A stretch of DNA of 64,000 bases from assembly GCA_052400625.1 (NCBI GenBank), contig JBQTGH010000005.1. One strand, 5' to 3'. The notes under the pieces are model-generated. The model was not told the DNA's origin, ran no database searches, and saw only the letters and a list, made by a program, of their open reading frames with translations. Every line of letters starts with the position of its first letter. The first letter of the stretch is position 1. The DNA comes from Thermophagus sp052400625 (GTDB taxonomy: Bacteria; Bacteroidota; Bacteroidia; Bacteroidales; Marinilabiliaceae). The position numbers and the translations under genes were made by a program. Positions 45,833 to 54,848 of the stretch are shown here, piece after piece.

Positions 45833-47050
45833 TTACTCCGGGGGTATCAAAACCAGTTTATCTCCCTCTTCCAGTCCATCCAAAATTCTGATAAATTCAT
45901 CATTTTCCCCTCCTGTCTCAACTTTTTGCCGGACAATTCCCAGTGGTGTTTTCTTATAAACAATCTGAAAAGAATCCTTTACAAAGACAGCTTCACGGGG
46001 CACCATTAATTCGTCCTCCATTTCCTGAATAATAAACCGGTTAACAGATGTCATCCCGGGTAGAAGACCGGCTCCTTTAGGGTCGACTTCAATTTCCACC
46101 TTAAACCCGTTCAGAAACTGTCCGGCTATTTCTTTCCCAATGTTGGCAACGGTGCGAACAGTGCCTTCGAATTCCTCTTTGGGGAACGCATCAATTTTAA
46201 TCTTCACCGGCATTCCCACCTTTACATTGGTGACATCGATTTCTTTGACGTAGGTGACCGATAAGATGGTTGATAAATCGGGCAGGATAGCGATCCGCGG
46301 GTCCCAGCGACTGACCCGTGCACCGACTTTTCTTTTTTCACCATTCCATTCCCTTACATAAACCACCACACCGGAAGTAGGGGCCTTAATAATCAAGTCT
46401 GCTTTCAATTGCAACAGAACATCCAATTGTTCTTTTTCCTCTTTAAGTCGGTTTTCGATTCTGCGAACAGCTAAGGCGTTTTTTCTTTGTTGTTTTTGAT
46501 AATTCCTCTTCTTTTGTTCATATTTTCTTTGGGCCATTTCCAGTTGAATCTGCGTCTGGCGCTGCACTGCCTTGCTTTCGTAAACCGATTGCTCCACTTT
46601 CACCTCCATATCAAGGACATTGTCAAGTGCTTGCCGAATATCGTCTCTGGACTGAGAAAGATTAATTGAGCTGTCCATTTTGGCCTTCTCCAGATTGGCC
46701 TCAAACATATCAATATTTTCACTCACTCTTTTAATGTACTCTTCAACTTCGGAAGGATTAAGGGTTGCAACATAATCCCCTTTTTTTACAATAGTTCCTT
46801 CTTTTACCAGATCATTAATTACAATTTGGCGTATCCTCACAGCATCTCCACGCAGTACATCCGGAATCAGAATATCGGTAGACCGATGAGCTTCCAACTC
46901 TCCCATGGAAGTAATATAGCGTTCGAATTTATCACGGATCACCTCCACAACACCTGCATCATCAGCCTCATCGGTCAGAAAAAAACGATAACCAACAAAT
47001 GCCATAATCACAAGAGCAAGAGGTAAGAATATCCATAATCGTCGTTTCAT
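45833..47050 (-). CDS. HlyD/MacA-like periplasmic adaptor, second copy
   Basis: 405-residue membrane-fusion protein with one N-terminal membrane anchor (LWIFLPLALVIMAFVGYRFF). The lipoyl half-motifs are VNDLVKEGTIVKKGDYVATL and LIIKAPTSGVVVYVREWNG, with a long Lys/Gln-rich coiled-coil hairpin between them (QRKYEQKKRNYQKQQRK). The adaptor beta-barrel is VGMPVKIKIDAFPKEEFEGTVRTV. It is the last gene of a block that reads adaptor-permease-TolC-adaptor. A repeat copy lies 14 bp before its start. It is paralogous to the adaptor at 50091. Confidence 0.9.
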   Translation of the reverse strand: MKRRLWIFLPLALVIMAFVGYRFFLTDEADDAGVVEVIRDKFERYITSMGELEAHRSTDILIPDVLRGDAVRIRQIVINDLVKEGTIVKKGDYVATLNPSEVEEYIKRVSENIDMFEANLEKAKMDSSINLSQSRDDIRQALDNVLDMEVKVEQSVYESKAVQRQTQIQLEMAQRKYEQKKRNYQKQQRKNALAVRRIENRLKEEKEQLDVLLQLKADLIIKAPTSGVVVYVREWNGEKRKVGARVSRWDPRIAILPDLSTILSVTYVKEIDVTNVKVGMPVKIKIDAFPKEEFEGTVRTVANIGKEIAGQFLNGFKVEIEVDPKGAGLLPGMTSVNRFIIQEMEDELMVPREAVFVKDSFQIVYKKTPLGIVRQKVETGGENDEFIRILDGLEEGDKLVLIPPE

Positions 47051-47063
47051 TCGTATAAAGTTT

Positions 47064-47130
47064 AATTAATCTAATAAAACTCGCATGACAAAAGTTTTTG
47101 TATTCTCTGTAACCATCTATTTCATGTTAG
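47064..47130 (+). repeat. Interspersed element, copy 4 (in front of the second adaptor gene)
   Basis: Begins AATTAATCTAATAAAACTCGC and continues CATGACAAAAG to TTTCATGTTAG. It lies 14 bp before the adaptor start at 47050. Confidence 0.6.
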
Positions 47131-47167
47131 TATGATGATTTCCAACTTCTCCTTGCCAACCCATCAT

Positions 47168-48694
47168 TTATTGCTTCTGCAATAAATCGTCCAATTTTTC
47201 CATTAACGGCTTGTCTTCCACAAAATCGTAGAGGGTAATCTGTCTCATTTGAAAATAGCTTCGCCAATACTGTCTCAGTGAAGAGACATAATTTCTTCGT
47301 GCAGCATCCAACGAATTACGAGCGGAATTCAACTTAATAACATCCACCTTGTCAATCAAGAATCTCTGTTTGGTAACATCGTATCCCAATTGGGCAATGG
47401 TATCAGCTTTTGCAGATATCGCCACCTGTTTCTCTTGCATATTAAATTCCATAATGCTAATGAGCAATTCCTGTTCAAAGTCAACTCTTTCCTGCTTTAC
47501 TGTGGCTTCCGTAACCTCTCTGTTGGACCGTGCCATCTGAATCTTTCCTTTACGCAATCCCCAATCCAGAATGGGCACACTAAATGACACTCTTACCTGC
47601 TGTTGATCTTCAAACGGACTTCCGTAAACCGTTCCAAAATCGTCGGCATTTTTGTTTATCCCAAAATTGGCCCGGATATTTGCGCTCAAACCACTCTGTG
47701 ATCTAACTTCTGCAATATTTTGTTCGGCCTCCAAAAGGTCCTGTTGAAATTCCAGAATCTCCGGATTATTTTCTATTGCCAGCATCAAGGCTTTCTGGGG
47801 ATCAATTTTCAGTTGCGGGATATCATCCGGAACGACACATTCGATTACCACATTATCTTCCAGAGCCAAGAAAGAAGAAAGAGCTGCCTGAGCCTGTTTT
47901 AAATCAATTTTAGCCCGGGTCACCGCCATTTGGGCATTGAGAAGGCCCAATTCCAGGTCGAGCAGTTCATCCTGCGTAACGGTACCTATCTCAAAGCGTC
48001 CTCTTCCAATGTTATACAATGTGTCGGCATTGGAATAATTGGTTTCGGCAATTTTCAGGTTAATCTCTGCAGTAACCTGTGAGAAAAAAAAATCAGTTGC
48101 CTGAATGGCAATTGATTCCAATGATTGCAGATAGTCTCGTTTTGCCTTTTCAAATTTTAAGGGTTCGATTCGTGCCTCCCATTTAAACCGGTTGTATCCA
48201 TTTAAGGGTTGAGAAAAGCCCACACTCACAGGCACCGATGCATACTGAATATCCTCATCGTTTTCAAGATTTTGAGAGCGCGTCAAAGACGATGTTATAT
48301 CAAACACACCTCCGGTAAGTGGCACATTCTGACGAATGGATAAAGAAGCATTAGAAGTGAGATAAGACCTTTGATCAAAATATTCTCCCTGGTTTTCATC
48401 AAAACGGCTGACAACCGATCGGTCATAATTCACCGGAGTAGCATCCAGACTCAATATGGGAAGGCGATCGGCTTTATAGCTTCTAAACTCCCAATAACGT
48501 GCCAGATACATATTCTTTGCCCGAAAGCTGTAAAGAGATTGCTGATGGGCTAAATTGATAACCTCCTCCAGTGACATCTTAATTTTTACCACATCCTCCT
48601 CTTCATCAGGAAAGTAGAAATTATTCTCCTGAGCATTCAGCCATCCGAAAGGACAAAAAAGAATGATAAATAAAAGCACTATTTTGGTATTCAT
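47168..48694 (-). CDS. TolC-family outer-membrane efflux channel
   Basis: 508 residues with a signal peptide (IVLLFIILFCPFGWLNA). The OEP repeats are recognisable: DRLPILSLDATPVNYDRS, QATDFFFSQVTAEINLKIAETN, QAQAALSSFLALED, and QKQVAISAKADTIAQLGYD, giving the two coiled-coil helical hairpins of a TolC monomer. It lies between the permease and the second adaptor, so it is the outer-membrane exit of this ABC-type tripartite pump. It may also serve the heavy-metal RND pump, which has no channel gene of its own nearby (inference). Confidence 0.92.
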   Translation of the reverse strand: MNTKIVLLFIILFCPFGWLNAQENNFYFPDEEEDVVKIKMSLEEVINLAHQQSLYSFRAKNMYLARYWEFRSYKADRLPILSLDATPVNYDRSVVSRFDENQGEYFDQRSYLTSNASLSIRQNVPLTGGVFDITSSLTRSQNLENDEDIQYASVPVSVGFSQPLNGYNRFKWEARIEPLKFEKAKRDYLQSLESIAIQATDFFFSQVTAEINLKIAETNYSNADTLYNIGRGRFEIGTVTQDELLDLELGLLNAQMAVTRAKIDLKQAQAALSSFLALEDNVVIECVVPDDIPQLKIDPQKALMLAIENNPEILEFQQDLLEAEQNIAEVRSQSGLSANIRANFGINKNADDFGTVYGSPFEDQQQVRVSFSVPILDWGLRKGKIQMARSNREVTEATVKQERVDFEQELLISIMEFNMQEKQVAISAKADTIAQLGYDVTKQRFLIDKVDVIKLNSARNSLDAARRNYVSSLRQYWRSYFQMRQITLYDFVEDKPLMEKLDDLLQKQ

Positions 48695-48744
48695 TACAGG
48701 AAAGATTTTAATGATTTATTGCCGATATAATTTCACCCTGACAG

Positions 48745-50094
48745 TTATGCCCTCAATGACTCCACCGGATCTTGTTCCGCAGCCCTCTTTGCCGGCAGGT
48801 ATCCAAACACAATACCTACGGTTGCCGACACACCAAAGGCCACTACCACCGAAAACAACGTCACAATGGTATCGATATCTGCCATTACATGAATCAAATG
48901 GGCCAGCATGACCCCCAGAACGATTCCTATCATACCTCCACTAACACTGATCAGGGTAGATTCGGAAAGAAACTGGACAATAATGTCCTTTCGGGAGGCA
49001 CCAATGGCCTGACGGGTCCCTATCTCCCGGATGCGTTCCCATACAGAGGCCAGCATAATATTCATAATTCCAATTCCACCCACAATTAATGAGATACTGG
49101 CAATAGCACCCAATACAATATTAAAAATATCATTGGTTTTCTGTTGTTGCTTCAATAGCAGCTCGGGAACCGTCACCTCGAAATCATAGATCTGTGAGTG
49201 TCGACGCAGCAACATGCGTTTAACGATATTTGCAGTAGCGCTTAACAGCTCTGTTTCACTGACCTGAACAATTATTTTATCCAGTTGGTCTTTTGATTCT
49301 TCGGCACTTGTGCTATTGCTCTCGGCCCCACCGCCTCTGGCAACCTGTTCCAATATTTCAGGGTCGACCCGTGCCCGATCTTTGAACCGCAGCAACATCG
49401 TTTTAACCGGAATAATAATTTTATTGTCGGTACTACTAATGCCCAGTTCATCGGAAGCTGAAGCGGTAAAATCGCGTCGTTCTATGACACCGATAACCTC
49501 CAGCCAGGTATCCCCGCATTTAATATATTTTCCAATAGGATCTTCTGTGTTGAAAAAACGGTTTCGAACATTATCGCCAATCACCGCCACAGGTTTTCCT
49601 GCACCGGCCTGTTGGGTACTAAATATTTTTCCTGAAGCAAGATTAATATTCAAAAGTTCGAAGTACTCCGGCGATACCCCTTCCAATACAATTGGATAAC
49701 TTCGGGCCCCCAGGATGGCATGATAATTCAAAGATATTACCGGGCTAACTTTGGCCACAGATGGTATTGTCTCTTTTATCGACTCGGCATCCAGCAGCGT
49801 TAACCCCGGAGAAAAACGCTGCGATCCTTCGCCACCTCCTCCGGTGCCACTGGAAGCATCGATGGACACATCAGATGGGGTAACAATAATATTGTTCACG
49901 CCAACTAGTTTTATCTGTTCCAGGACTTCCTGTTGCGCTCCACGTCCTATGGCCAACATACTAATCACTGCCGCAACACCAAACATGATTCCCAAGGCAG
50001 TAAGAAACGATTTGAGTTTATTGGCCAGGATAGCTTCCACAGCAATCAACACATCGTGATAATACCTGGAAAATATGTATTTTAATCTTCTCAT
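48745..50094 (-). CDS. MacB/FtsX-type ABC permease without nucleotide-binding domain
   Basis: 449 residues with the MacB_PCD/FtsX plan: membrane helix 1 (FLTALGIMFGVAAVISMLAIG), a large periplasmic domain (about 60-310), and three C-terminal helices (IFNIVLGAIASISLIVGGIGIMN; VGIVFGYLPAKRAAEQDPVESL). The ATPase domain that MacB carries at its N-terminus is absent, and no separate ABC ATPase gene lies in the operon. It overlaps the upstream adaptor by 4 bp. Its ATPase must be encoded elsewhere, perhaps as a shared LolD-like protein. Confidence 0.9.
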   Translation of the reverse strand: MRRLKYIFSRYYHDVLIAVEAILANKLKSFLTALGIMFGVAAVISMLAIGRGAQQEVLEQIKLVGVNNIIVTPSDVSIDASSGTGGGGEGSQRFSPGLTLLDAESIKETIPSVAKVSPVISLNYHAILGARSYPIVLEGVSPEYFELLNINLASGKIFSTQQAGAGKPVAVIGDNVRNRFFNTEDPIGKYIKCGDTWLEVIGVIERRDFTASASDELGISSTDNKIIIPVKTMLLRFKDRARVDPEILEQVARGGGAESNSTSAEESKDQLDKIIVQVSETELLSATANIVKRMLLRRHSQIYDFEVTVPELLLKQQQKTNDIFNIVLGAIASISLIVGGIGIMNIMLASVWERIREIGTRQAIGASRKDIIVQFLSESTLISVSGGMIGIVLGVMLAHLIHVMADIDTIVTLFSVVVAFGVSATVGIVFGYLPAKRAAEQDPVESLRA

Positions 50095-51503
50095 CTCGGT
50101 CTCCTCCCTTCCGGACGTTCACCCATTCTTCTTCTACCCTCTCCCGGATCTCCGTTCATTCTTCTTTTCTTTTTTTCTGCCTGATCCCTGTTTTCTTTCT
50201 CTTCTTTTTCTTTTTCCAACGCTTCTTTTTTCAAGGCTTCGTAAATCTCTATTCCTTCAAAAGCCATATCTGCGGCATCAGCGGGTTCGGTCAAGGCAAC
50301 GATTGTTCCTTCAGCCAACCCCTCTTCCACCACCACGTAGTTTTCATTTTCCACGCCTAGTCTCACAATTTGCTTTATCCACCCACGCCCCTTTTCTGCA
50401 TATACAAAGTTGAGGGAATCGTTTCTAAAAACCCCTTCAAACGGAATGTAAAGGACATCCGAGAGGGAATCGGTAATAATCTCGTTGCTGGTTGTCATGG
50501 CAGGTCTCAAATCGGGATCCGTAGATTCCAACTTTATAATTACCTCAAACACTTTAGCATCGCCATCAGGCAGCACTTGACCAATGTTGGCCACAGAAGT
50601 AACAAATCCGCCAAACGATTTTTCCGGGAAAGCATCAATTCCGATGGTTGCTTTTTGTCCAATTCTGATTTTGGAAATATCTATTTCATTAATATAGGTC
50701 TTCGAAATCATCGATGAGAGGTCGGGGAGTTCAGCGATGGTAGGTGCCCACCGGCTGACGGTAGAGCCGGCTTCTATTTTGTTTCCGAATCTGTCGTAGC
50801 TGTAAATCACCATTCCGGGCTTGGGTGCCTTCACGTCCAAAGCTTCGAACAAGGCATTAATTTCCGCAACTCTTTCCCGGCTTCTTTCCACCTCTTCCCA
50901 AGCACGGGCAACATCGTAGACCGCTTGTTGTTTTTTAAGGTCATAATTCCTTAGAGACTGTTCCAGGTTGCGTTCGGCTCGCTCCAAATCCAGACGGGCC
51001 TGCCGTTGAACCGCCGGTGATTCATAGATGGATTGTTCCAATACCAATTTTTTCTCCTCCACGGTGACTTTGGCATCGAGCAAACCATCCCTGAGATTAC
51101 TTAAGTTGATATTGGTATCTATTTTAGCATCTTCATAGGCTTCCAAAGCGCTCTCCAATTCCTCCTGTGCTTCTGTCATTAGTTCATCCACGGCGCTGTG
51201 GTCAAGGGTGGCCACTACATCGCCGGAATCAACAACCGTACCCTCTTCAACGATATCGGTAACCTGAATTTCGTAGATGCGAAGTCTTCGTCCCGATAAT
51301 GCCGAAGGGACTTCTATCGATGTGGCGTTTTCGGCCTGAAGTTGTCCGGTCGATATAACGCGGGAAATAAAAGGACCGCGTTTCACAGGTGATGTAATCA
51401 TCACCCCCTCACTTACCACCTTATCTCCCATTGACCAAACGATCAATATCACGACAAGTAAAATTGCAGGAACGTAGTAAACCGGTTTAAGAAATCGTTT
51501 CAT
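50091..51503 (-). CDS. HlyD/MacA-like periplasmic adaptor, first copy
   Basis: 470-residue adaptor with an N-terminal anchor (VYYVPAILLVVILIVWSMGD), lipoyl parts (IVEEGTVVDSGDVVATLDHS; LDVKAPKPGMVIYSYDRFG), a coiled-coil hairpin (ERAERNLEQSLRNYDLKKQQ), and the barrel region (GQKATIGIDAFPEKSFGG). The last 50 residues form a charged tail rich in Lys/Glu then Arg/Gly/Pro (RRMNGDPGEGRRRMGE), which is unusual for the family. It is the first gene of the efflux block, and a repeat copy lies 23 bp before its start. Confidence 0.9.
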   Translation of the reverse strand: MKRFLKPVYYVPAILLVVILIVWSMGDKVVSEGVMITSPVKRGPFISRVISTGQLQAENATSIEVPSALSGRRLRIYEIQVTDIVEEGTVVDSGDVVATLDHSAVDELMTEAQEELESALEAYEDAKIDTNINLSNLRDGLLDAKVTVEEKKLVLEQSIYESPAVQRQARLDLERAERNLEQSLRNYDLKKQQAVYDVARAWEEVERSRERVAEINALFEALDVKAPKPGMVIYSYDRFGNKIEAGSTVSRWAPTIAELPDLSSMISKTYINEIDISKIRIGQKATIGIDAFPEKSFGGFVTSVANIGQVLPDGDAKVFEVIIKLESTDPDLRPAMTTSNEIITDSLSDVLYIPFEGVFRNDSLNFVYAEKGRGWIKQIVRLGVENENYVVVEEGLAEGTIVALTEPADAADMAFEGIEIYEALKKEALEKEKEEKENRDQAEKKKRRMNGDPGEGRRRMGERPEGRRPR

Positions 51504-52012
51504 CCGTATAAATTATAGTTAAGTTATTGGTTCAATGCAATTCACATGTTTTTAAATTGCACCTATAATAATTTCTTTATAGTCGGAACAGATAAAGGTA
51601 AACCTTCTTTGCTAGGCTTGTTGGGTCTCTGTTAAAAAACACAGTTTTTTTATCTGGCAGATTATTGCAACTCCTATTGATACTTCGCTGTTTAATCAGG
51701 ATTTCCTAACCATGTTTAATCAACAGATAATATTTGTCTCACTTTTCCACAAAACGAGACATTAACATCTCTTATCAACCAGTGAGGGACGAAACAGATG
51801 CGTCAGATTCGCTTTGCTCCTATCTCCCATAAGCGAATCCAAGAGGCAACCTTTCCTGCTTTCGTCCTTTTAAAATACCGGATATACCGATTTCAAAAGA
51901 CAATTAAAAGACAGGAAAGGGCAGGAATAGTTTAAAACAAGTCTTTAAAAACATTAACATGGCCGGAATTTCAGACCTACAAGATCCAGCCGGAATTTCG
52001 ACAATACGTCAT
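51504..52012. other. Spacer between glmM and the efflux operon, with inverted repeats
   Basis: 509 bp without a credible gene. It holds a perfect 9-bp inverted repeat GATTCGCTT / AAGCGAATC (51806-51839, 16-base loop) and a 6-bp stem TGTCTC / GAGACA near 51737-51762. A short direct repeat CCGGAATTTC lies just past the glmM stop. Interspersed element copy 5 is at its left end. A promoter for the efflux operon is probably here, but no clear TAnnTTTG was found. Confidence 0.45.
51526..51590 (+). repeat. Interspersed element, copy 5 (in front of the first adaptor gene, diverged)
   Basis: Begins ATTGGTTCAATGCAATTCAC and continues CATGTTTTTAAATTGC. Only the first 25 bp align well with the other copies. 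It lies 23 bp before the adaptor start at 51503. Confidence 0.4.
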
Positions 52013-53395
52013 TTACATAAAAGACTTCATTACCTCCATCATAGTACTTGCCAGTTTTTCAGCCTCTTCCACCGATTTAGCCTCCGAATAGATACGAACA
52101 ATGGGTTCGGTATTCGATTTCCTCAGATGCACCCACGAGTCGGGAAAATCAATCTTAACACCATCTATATCGTTCACTTTTTCGTTGCGATAATGCTCTT
52201 TCACCTTTTCCAACAAAGCATCCACATCTGTACTGGCTGTTAGCTCCAGTTTGTTTTTGGACATAAAATAGGCCGGGTACTCTTTCTTGAGCTCTGAGGT
52301 TTTTTTGCCTTTTTGGGCCAGATGTGTTAAAAAGAGGGCAATACCCACCAGTGCGTCGCGACCGTAGTGACTGGCAGGGTAAATAACCCCTCCGTTACCT
52401 TCTCCGCCAATAACGGCATTGGTTTCCTTCATCTTGGCGACCACATTAACCTCTCCTACAGCCGATGCGGCATAAGAGCCATTCCGCCGTTCAGTGACAT
52501 CCCTCAAAGCACGGGTCGAACTCAAATTGGACACCGTATTTCCCGGGGTATGTGACAACACGTAATCGGAAACTGCTACCAGCGTATATTCTTCACCGAA
52601 CATGGTTCCATCTTCATTGATGACCGCAAGACGATCAACATCGGGATCGACCACAAACCCAACATCTCCTTTTTCTTTCGTCATAGCTTCTGAAATCTCT
52701 GTCAAATGCTGAGGTAGAGGTTCCGGGTTGTGAGGAAATTCTCCGTTGGGGTCACAATTCAACTCAACAATGTTTGCCACGCCAAGAGCTTTCAACAATG
52801 GTGGCAGCGCAATGCCCCCCACTGAATTGACGCAATCGATCACCACCTTAAAGCCTGCCGCACGAATGGCTTCCACATCTACCAATTCTAACCCCAACAC
52901 TTCCTGAATATGAATGTCGGTATAATTCTTTTCCGTTACTTTTCCCAGATCGTCCACCAAAGCATATTCGAACGCTTCCGACTCGGCCAGTTCCAAAATG
53001 CGGGCACCATCCTCGGCCGACAGAAATTCCCCTTTGTGGTTTAACAGTTTCAGGGCATTCCACTGTTTGGGATTATGACTGGCCGTAAGGATGATGCCAC
53101 CGTCGGCTTGTTCTTTAATGACTGCCAGCTCGGTGGTAGGGGTCGTGGCCAGTCCCAGATCAATTACGTCGATGCCCAGTCCCTGAAGTGTAGATGCAAC
53201 CAGCCCCCTCACCATGGGGCCCGATATGCGGGCATCCCTGCCTAAAACGACTCTGTATTTATCCTGTTTCGATTGTTCTTTTAACCAAATGCCATAAGCC
53301 GATGAAAAACGTACCACATCGATGGGGCTCAATCCTTCTCCGGGACGCCCTCCAATAGTACCTCGAATTCCTGATATTGATTTTATTAAAGCCAT
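52013..53395 (-). CDS. glmM: Phosphoglucosamine mutase
   Basis: Converts glucosamine-6-phosphate to glucosamine-1-phosphate for UDP-GlcNAc and cell-wall synthesis. The 460-residue protein has the alpha-D-phosphohexomutase plan. The phosphoserine motif is ILTASHNPKQWN (Ser106), the Mg site is DPDVDRLAVI, and the sugar and phosphate loops are GEGNGGVIYP and RKSNTEPIVRIYSEA. Phosphomannomutase/phosphoglucomutase activity cannot be excluded, since members overlap; GlmM is favoured by overall appearance. Confidence 0.88.
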   Translation of the reverse strand: MALIKSISGIRGTIGGRPGEGLSPIDVVRFSSAYGIWLKEQSKQDKYRVVLGRDARISGPMVRGLVASTLQGLGIDVIDLGLATTPTTELAVIKEQADGGIILTASHNPKQWNALKLLNHKGEFLSAEDGARILELAESEAFEYALVDDLGKVTEKNYTDIHIQEVLGLELVDVEAIRAAGFKVVIDCVNSVGGIALPPLLKALGVANIVELNCDPNGEFPHNPEPLPQHLTEISEAMTKEKGDVGFVVDPDVDRLAVINEDGTMFGEEYTLVAVSDYVLSHTPGNTVSNLSSTRALRDVTERRNGSYAASAVGEVNVVAKMKETNAVIGGEGNGGVIYPASHYGRDALVGIALFLTHLAQKGKKTSELKKEYPAYFMSKNKLELTASTDVDALLEKVKEHYRNEKVNDIDGVKIDFPDSWVHLRKSNTEPIVRIYSEAKSVEEAEKLASTMMEVMKSFM

Positions 53396-53553
53396 ACGTT
53401 ATTGATTTTGTACATACAGATGCAAAATTGCAGAATATTAAACGGTTTTGCAATGAAACGTACAATACATTTAATGACCTGCCCCGGTCTGTCGGTTTTT
53501 TCAAATACTTTTCGACATTTTAAATTCAAATAATAAGAGTATGACCAGGGAAG

Positions 53554-53673
53554 ATGGAATATTATAGCACAGAAAAAGAAGTGGTAACACAACTTACGTA
53601 CTCATATAAAGCACTGAACATAGGACATGTGGTTGCTTATTCGTTGGGGCAAGACAGAGTGTTACGAAAATAG
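53554..53673 (+). CDS. Possible small gene, 39 residues
   Basis: A 39-codon frame begins MEYYSTEKEVVTQLTYSYK and ends with a basic tail. It is directly followed by a hairpin (53674) in the place of a terminator, which is the main reason to list it. It lies in the divergent gap between glmM and rluB. No family is recognised and no promoter box stands out. Chance occurrence is quite possible. Confidence 0.3.
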   Translation: MEYYSTEKEVVTQLTYSYKALNIGHVVAYSLGQDRVLRK

Positions 53674-53693
53674 AGCCCTGTTTTTATAGGGCT
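53674..53693 (+). terminator. Small hairpin after the possible 39-residue gene
   Basis: AGCCCT / AGGGCT stem with a T-rich 8-base loop, then GCTTTTA. The stem begins one base after the stop codon at 53671-53673. Confidence 0.45.
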
Positions 53694-53876
53694 GCTTTTA
53701 CCCCCAAACACCTCCATCAATTCGGGAAAAAATGCAATACCCAAAAAAGGCCGGCCAACCTGTTACTCTGGAATGGAGAATCGGGTCGATTTGCCACATT
53801 TTATTTGCGAATTGGGTGATTTATCATTCACAAATACCTGATTAGTCATTTCTTTTTTACAATTTTGCATCACAAT

Positions 53877-53896
53877 AATGCGACCCGTATCGCATT
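53877..53896. promoter_or_regulatory. Palindrome upstream of rluB, possible operator
   Basis: AATGCGA / TCGCATT with a 6-base centre, 34 bp before the rluB start codon. The rest of the 53396-53929 gap shows nothing else that stands out apart from the possible small gene. Confidence 0.35.
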
Positions 53897-53929
53897 GAAT
53901 AACAAAACACAGAAAATCAATAATACACA

Positions 53930-54808
53930 ATGGCCAAAAAAGGAAAAATACCGGGAAAATATACATCTACAGCACGTCGCTCACGAAACGAGAATTTTCA
54001 ACATCATCCCAGGAAGAAAAAGATAGAACGCTCAACAAAACCGGAATCTACGAGCAAACAACCCATTGTTTCGCACGATGAGTCCTCCCGGAAAGCCATG
54101 CGCTTAAACAGATTCATTGCCAACTCAGGAGTTTGCAGCCGGCGTGAAGCCGACAAACTCATTGAACGAGGAGATATCAAAGTCAATGGCAAAAAGGTAA
54201 CCGAGCTGGGCACGATTGTCTCGGTTAAAGATATTGTTGAATACCAGGGGAAAAAATTAAATCCGGAGAAAAAGGTTTACCTATTGCTCAACAAGCCCAA
54301 AGATACGGTAACCACCGCCCGTGATCCGGAAGGACGGAAAACAGTTTTGGATATCGTCAGAAACGCATGCCCCCAAAGGATCTTCCCCGTTGGACGGCTT
54401 GACAGGAATACGACCGGTTTGTTGCTTCTGACCAACGACGGTGATCTGGCAAAAAAATTGACCCATCCCAGCTTCGAAGCCAAAAAAATATATCATGTAT
54501 TCCTCGATAAGAAGTTGGACAATGAGGATTTTGACACCATTGCCAATGGTCTGGAGCTGGAAGACGGACCGGTGAAACCCGACAGCATCAGCTTTGTTGA
54601 TCCCAAAGATCTGAGACAAATTGGGGTGGAGATTCATTCAGGGAAAAACAGAATTGTTAGGCGTATATTTGAACATCTCGGATACAAAGTAGAAAAGCTG
54701 GATCGAGTCTATTTTGCCGGACTCACCAAAAAGAATATCCCGCGTGGCAAATGGCGTTTCCTGGCCGAAAAGGAGATAAACCTCCTGAAAGCGGGATTTA
54801 CCGGATAA
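53930..54808 (+). CDS. rluB: Pseudouridine synthase RluB-like
   Basis: Isomerises a uridine in 23S rRNA helix 80 (E. coli RluB acts at U2605; the target here is assumed by homology). The 292-residue protein begins with a basic Lys/Arg-rich extension of about 55 residues, then an S4 RNA-binding domain (RLNRFIANSGVCSRREADKL), then the catalytic domain with FPVGRLDRNTTGLLLLTNDG, where the Asp is the nucleophile. The C-terminal blocks GKNRIVRRIFEHLGYKVEKL are also present. The extension is low-complexity and probably disordered. Confidence 0.9.
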   Translation: MAKKGKIPGKYTSTARRSRNENFQHHPRKKKIERSTKPESTSKQPIVSHDESSRKAMRLNRFIANSGVCSRREADKLIERGDIKVNGKKVTELGTIVSVKDIVEYQGKKLNPEKKVYLLLNKPKDTVTTARDPEGRKTVLDIVRNACPQRIFPVGRLDRNTTGLLLLTNDGDLAKKLTHPSFEAKKIYHVFLDKKLDNEDFDTIANGLELEDGPVKPDSISFVDPKDLRQIGVEIHSGKNRIVRRIFEHLGYKVEKLDRVYFAGLTKKNIPRGKWRFLAEKEINLLKAGFTG

Positions 54809-54814
54809 ATCCCG
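54792..54814 (+). terminator. Hairpin overlapping the rluB stop codon
   Basis: CGGGATTTA / TAAATCCCG stem with a 5-base loop; the stop codon at 54806-54808 is inside it. The next gene starts 35 bp downstream on the same strand, so it could act as an attenuator as well as a terminator. Confidence 0.4.
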
Positions 54815-54848
54815 GCTTAAAACCAAACCCAACTAGTGCTAAACAACA

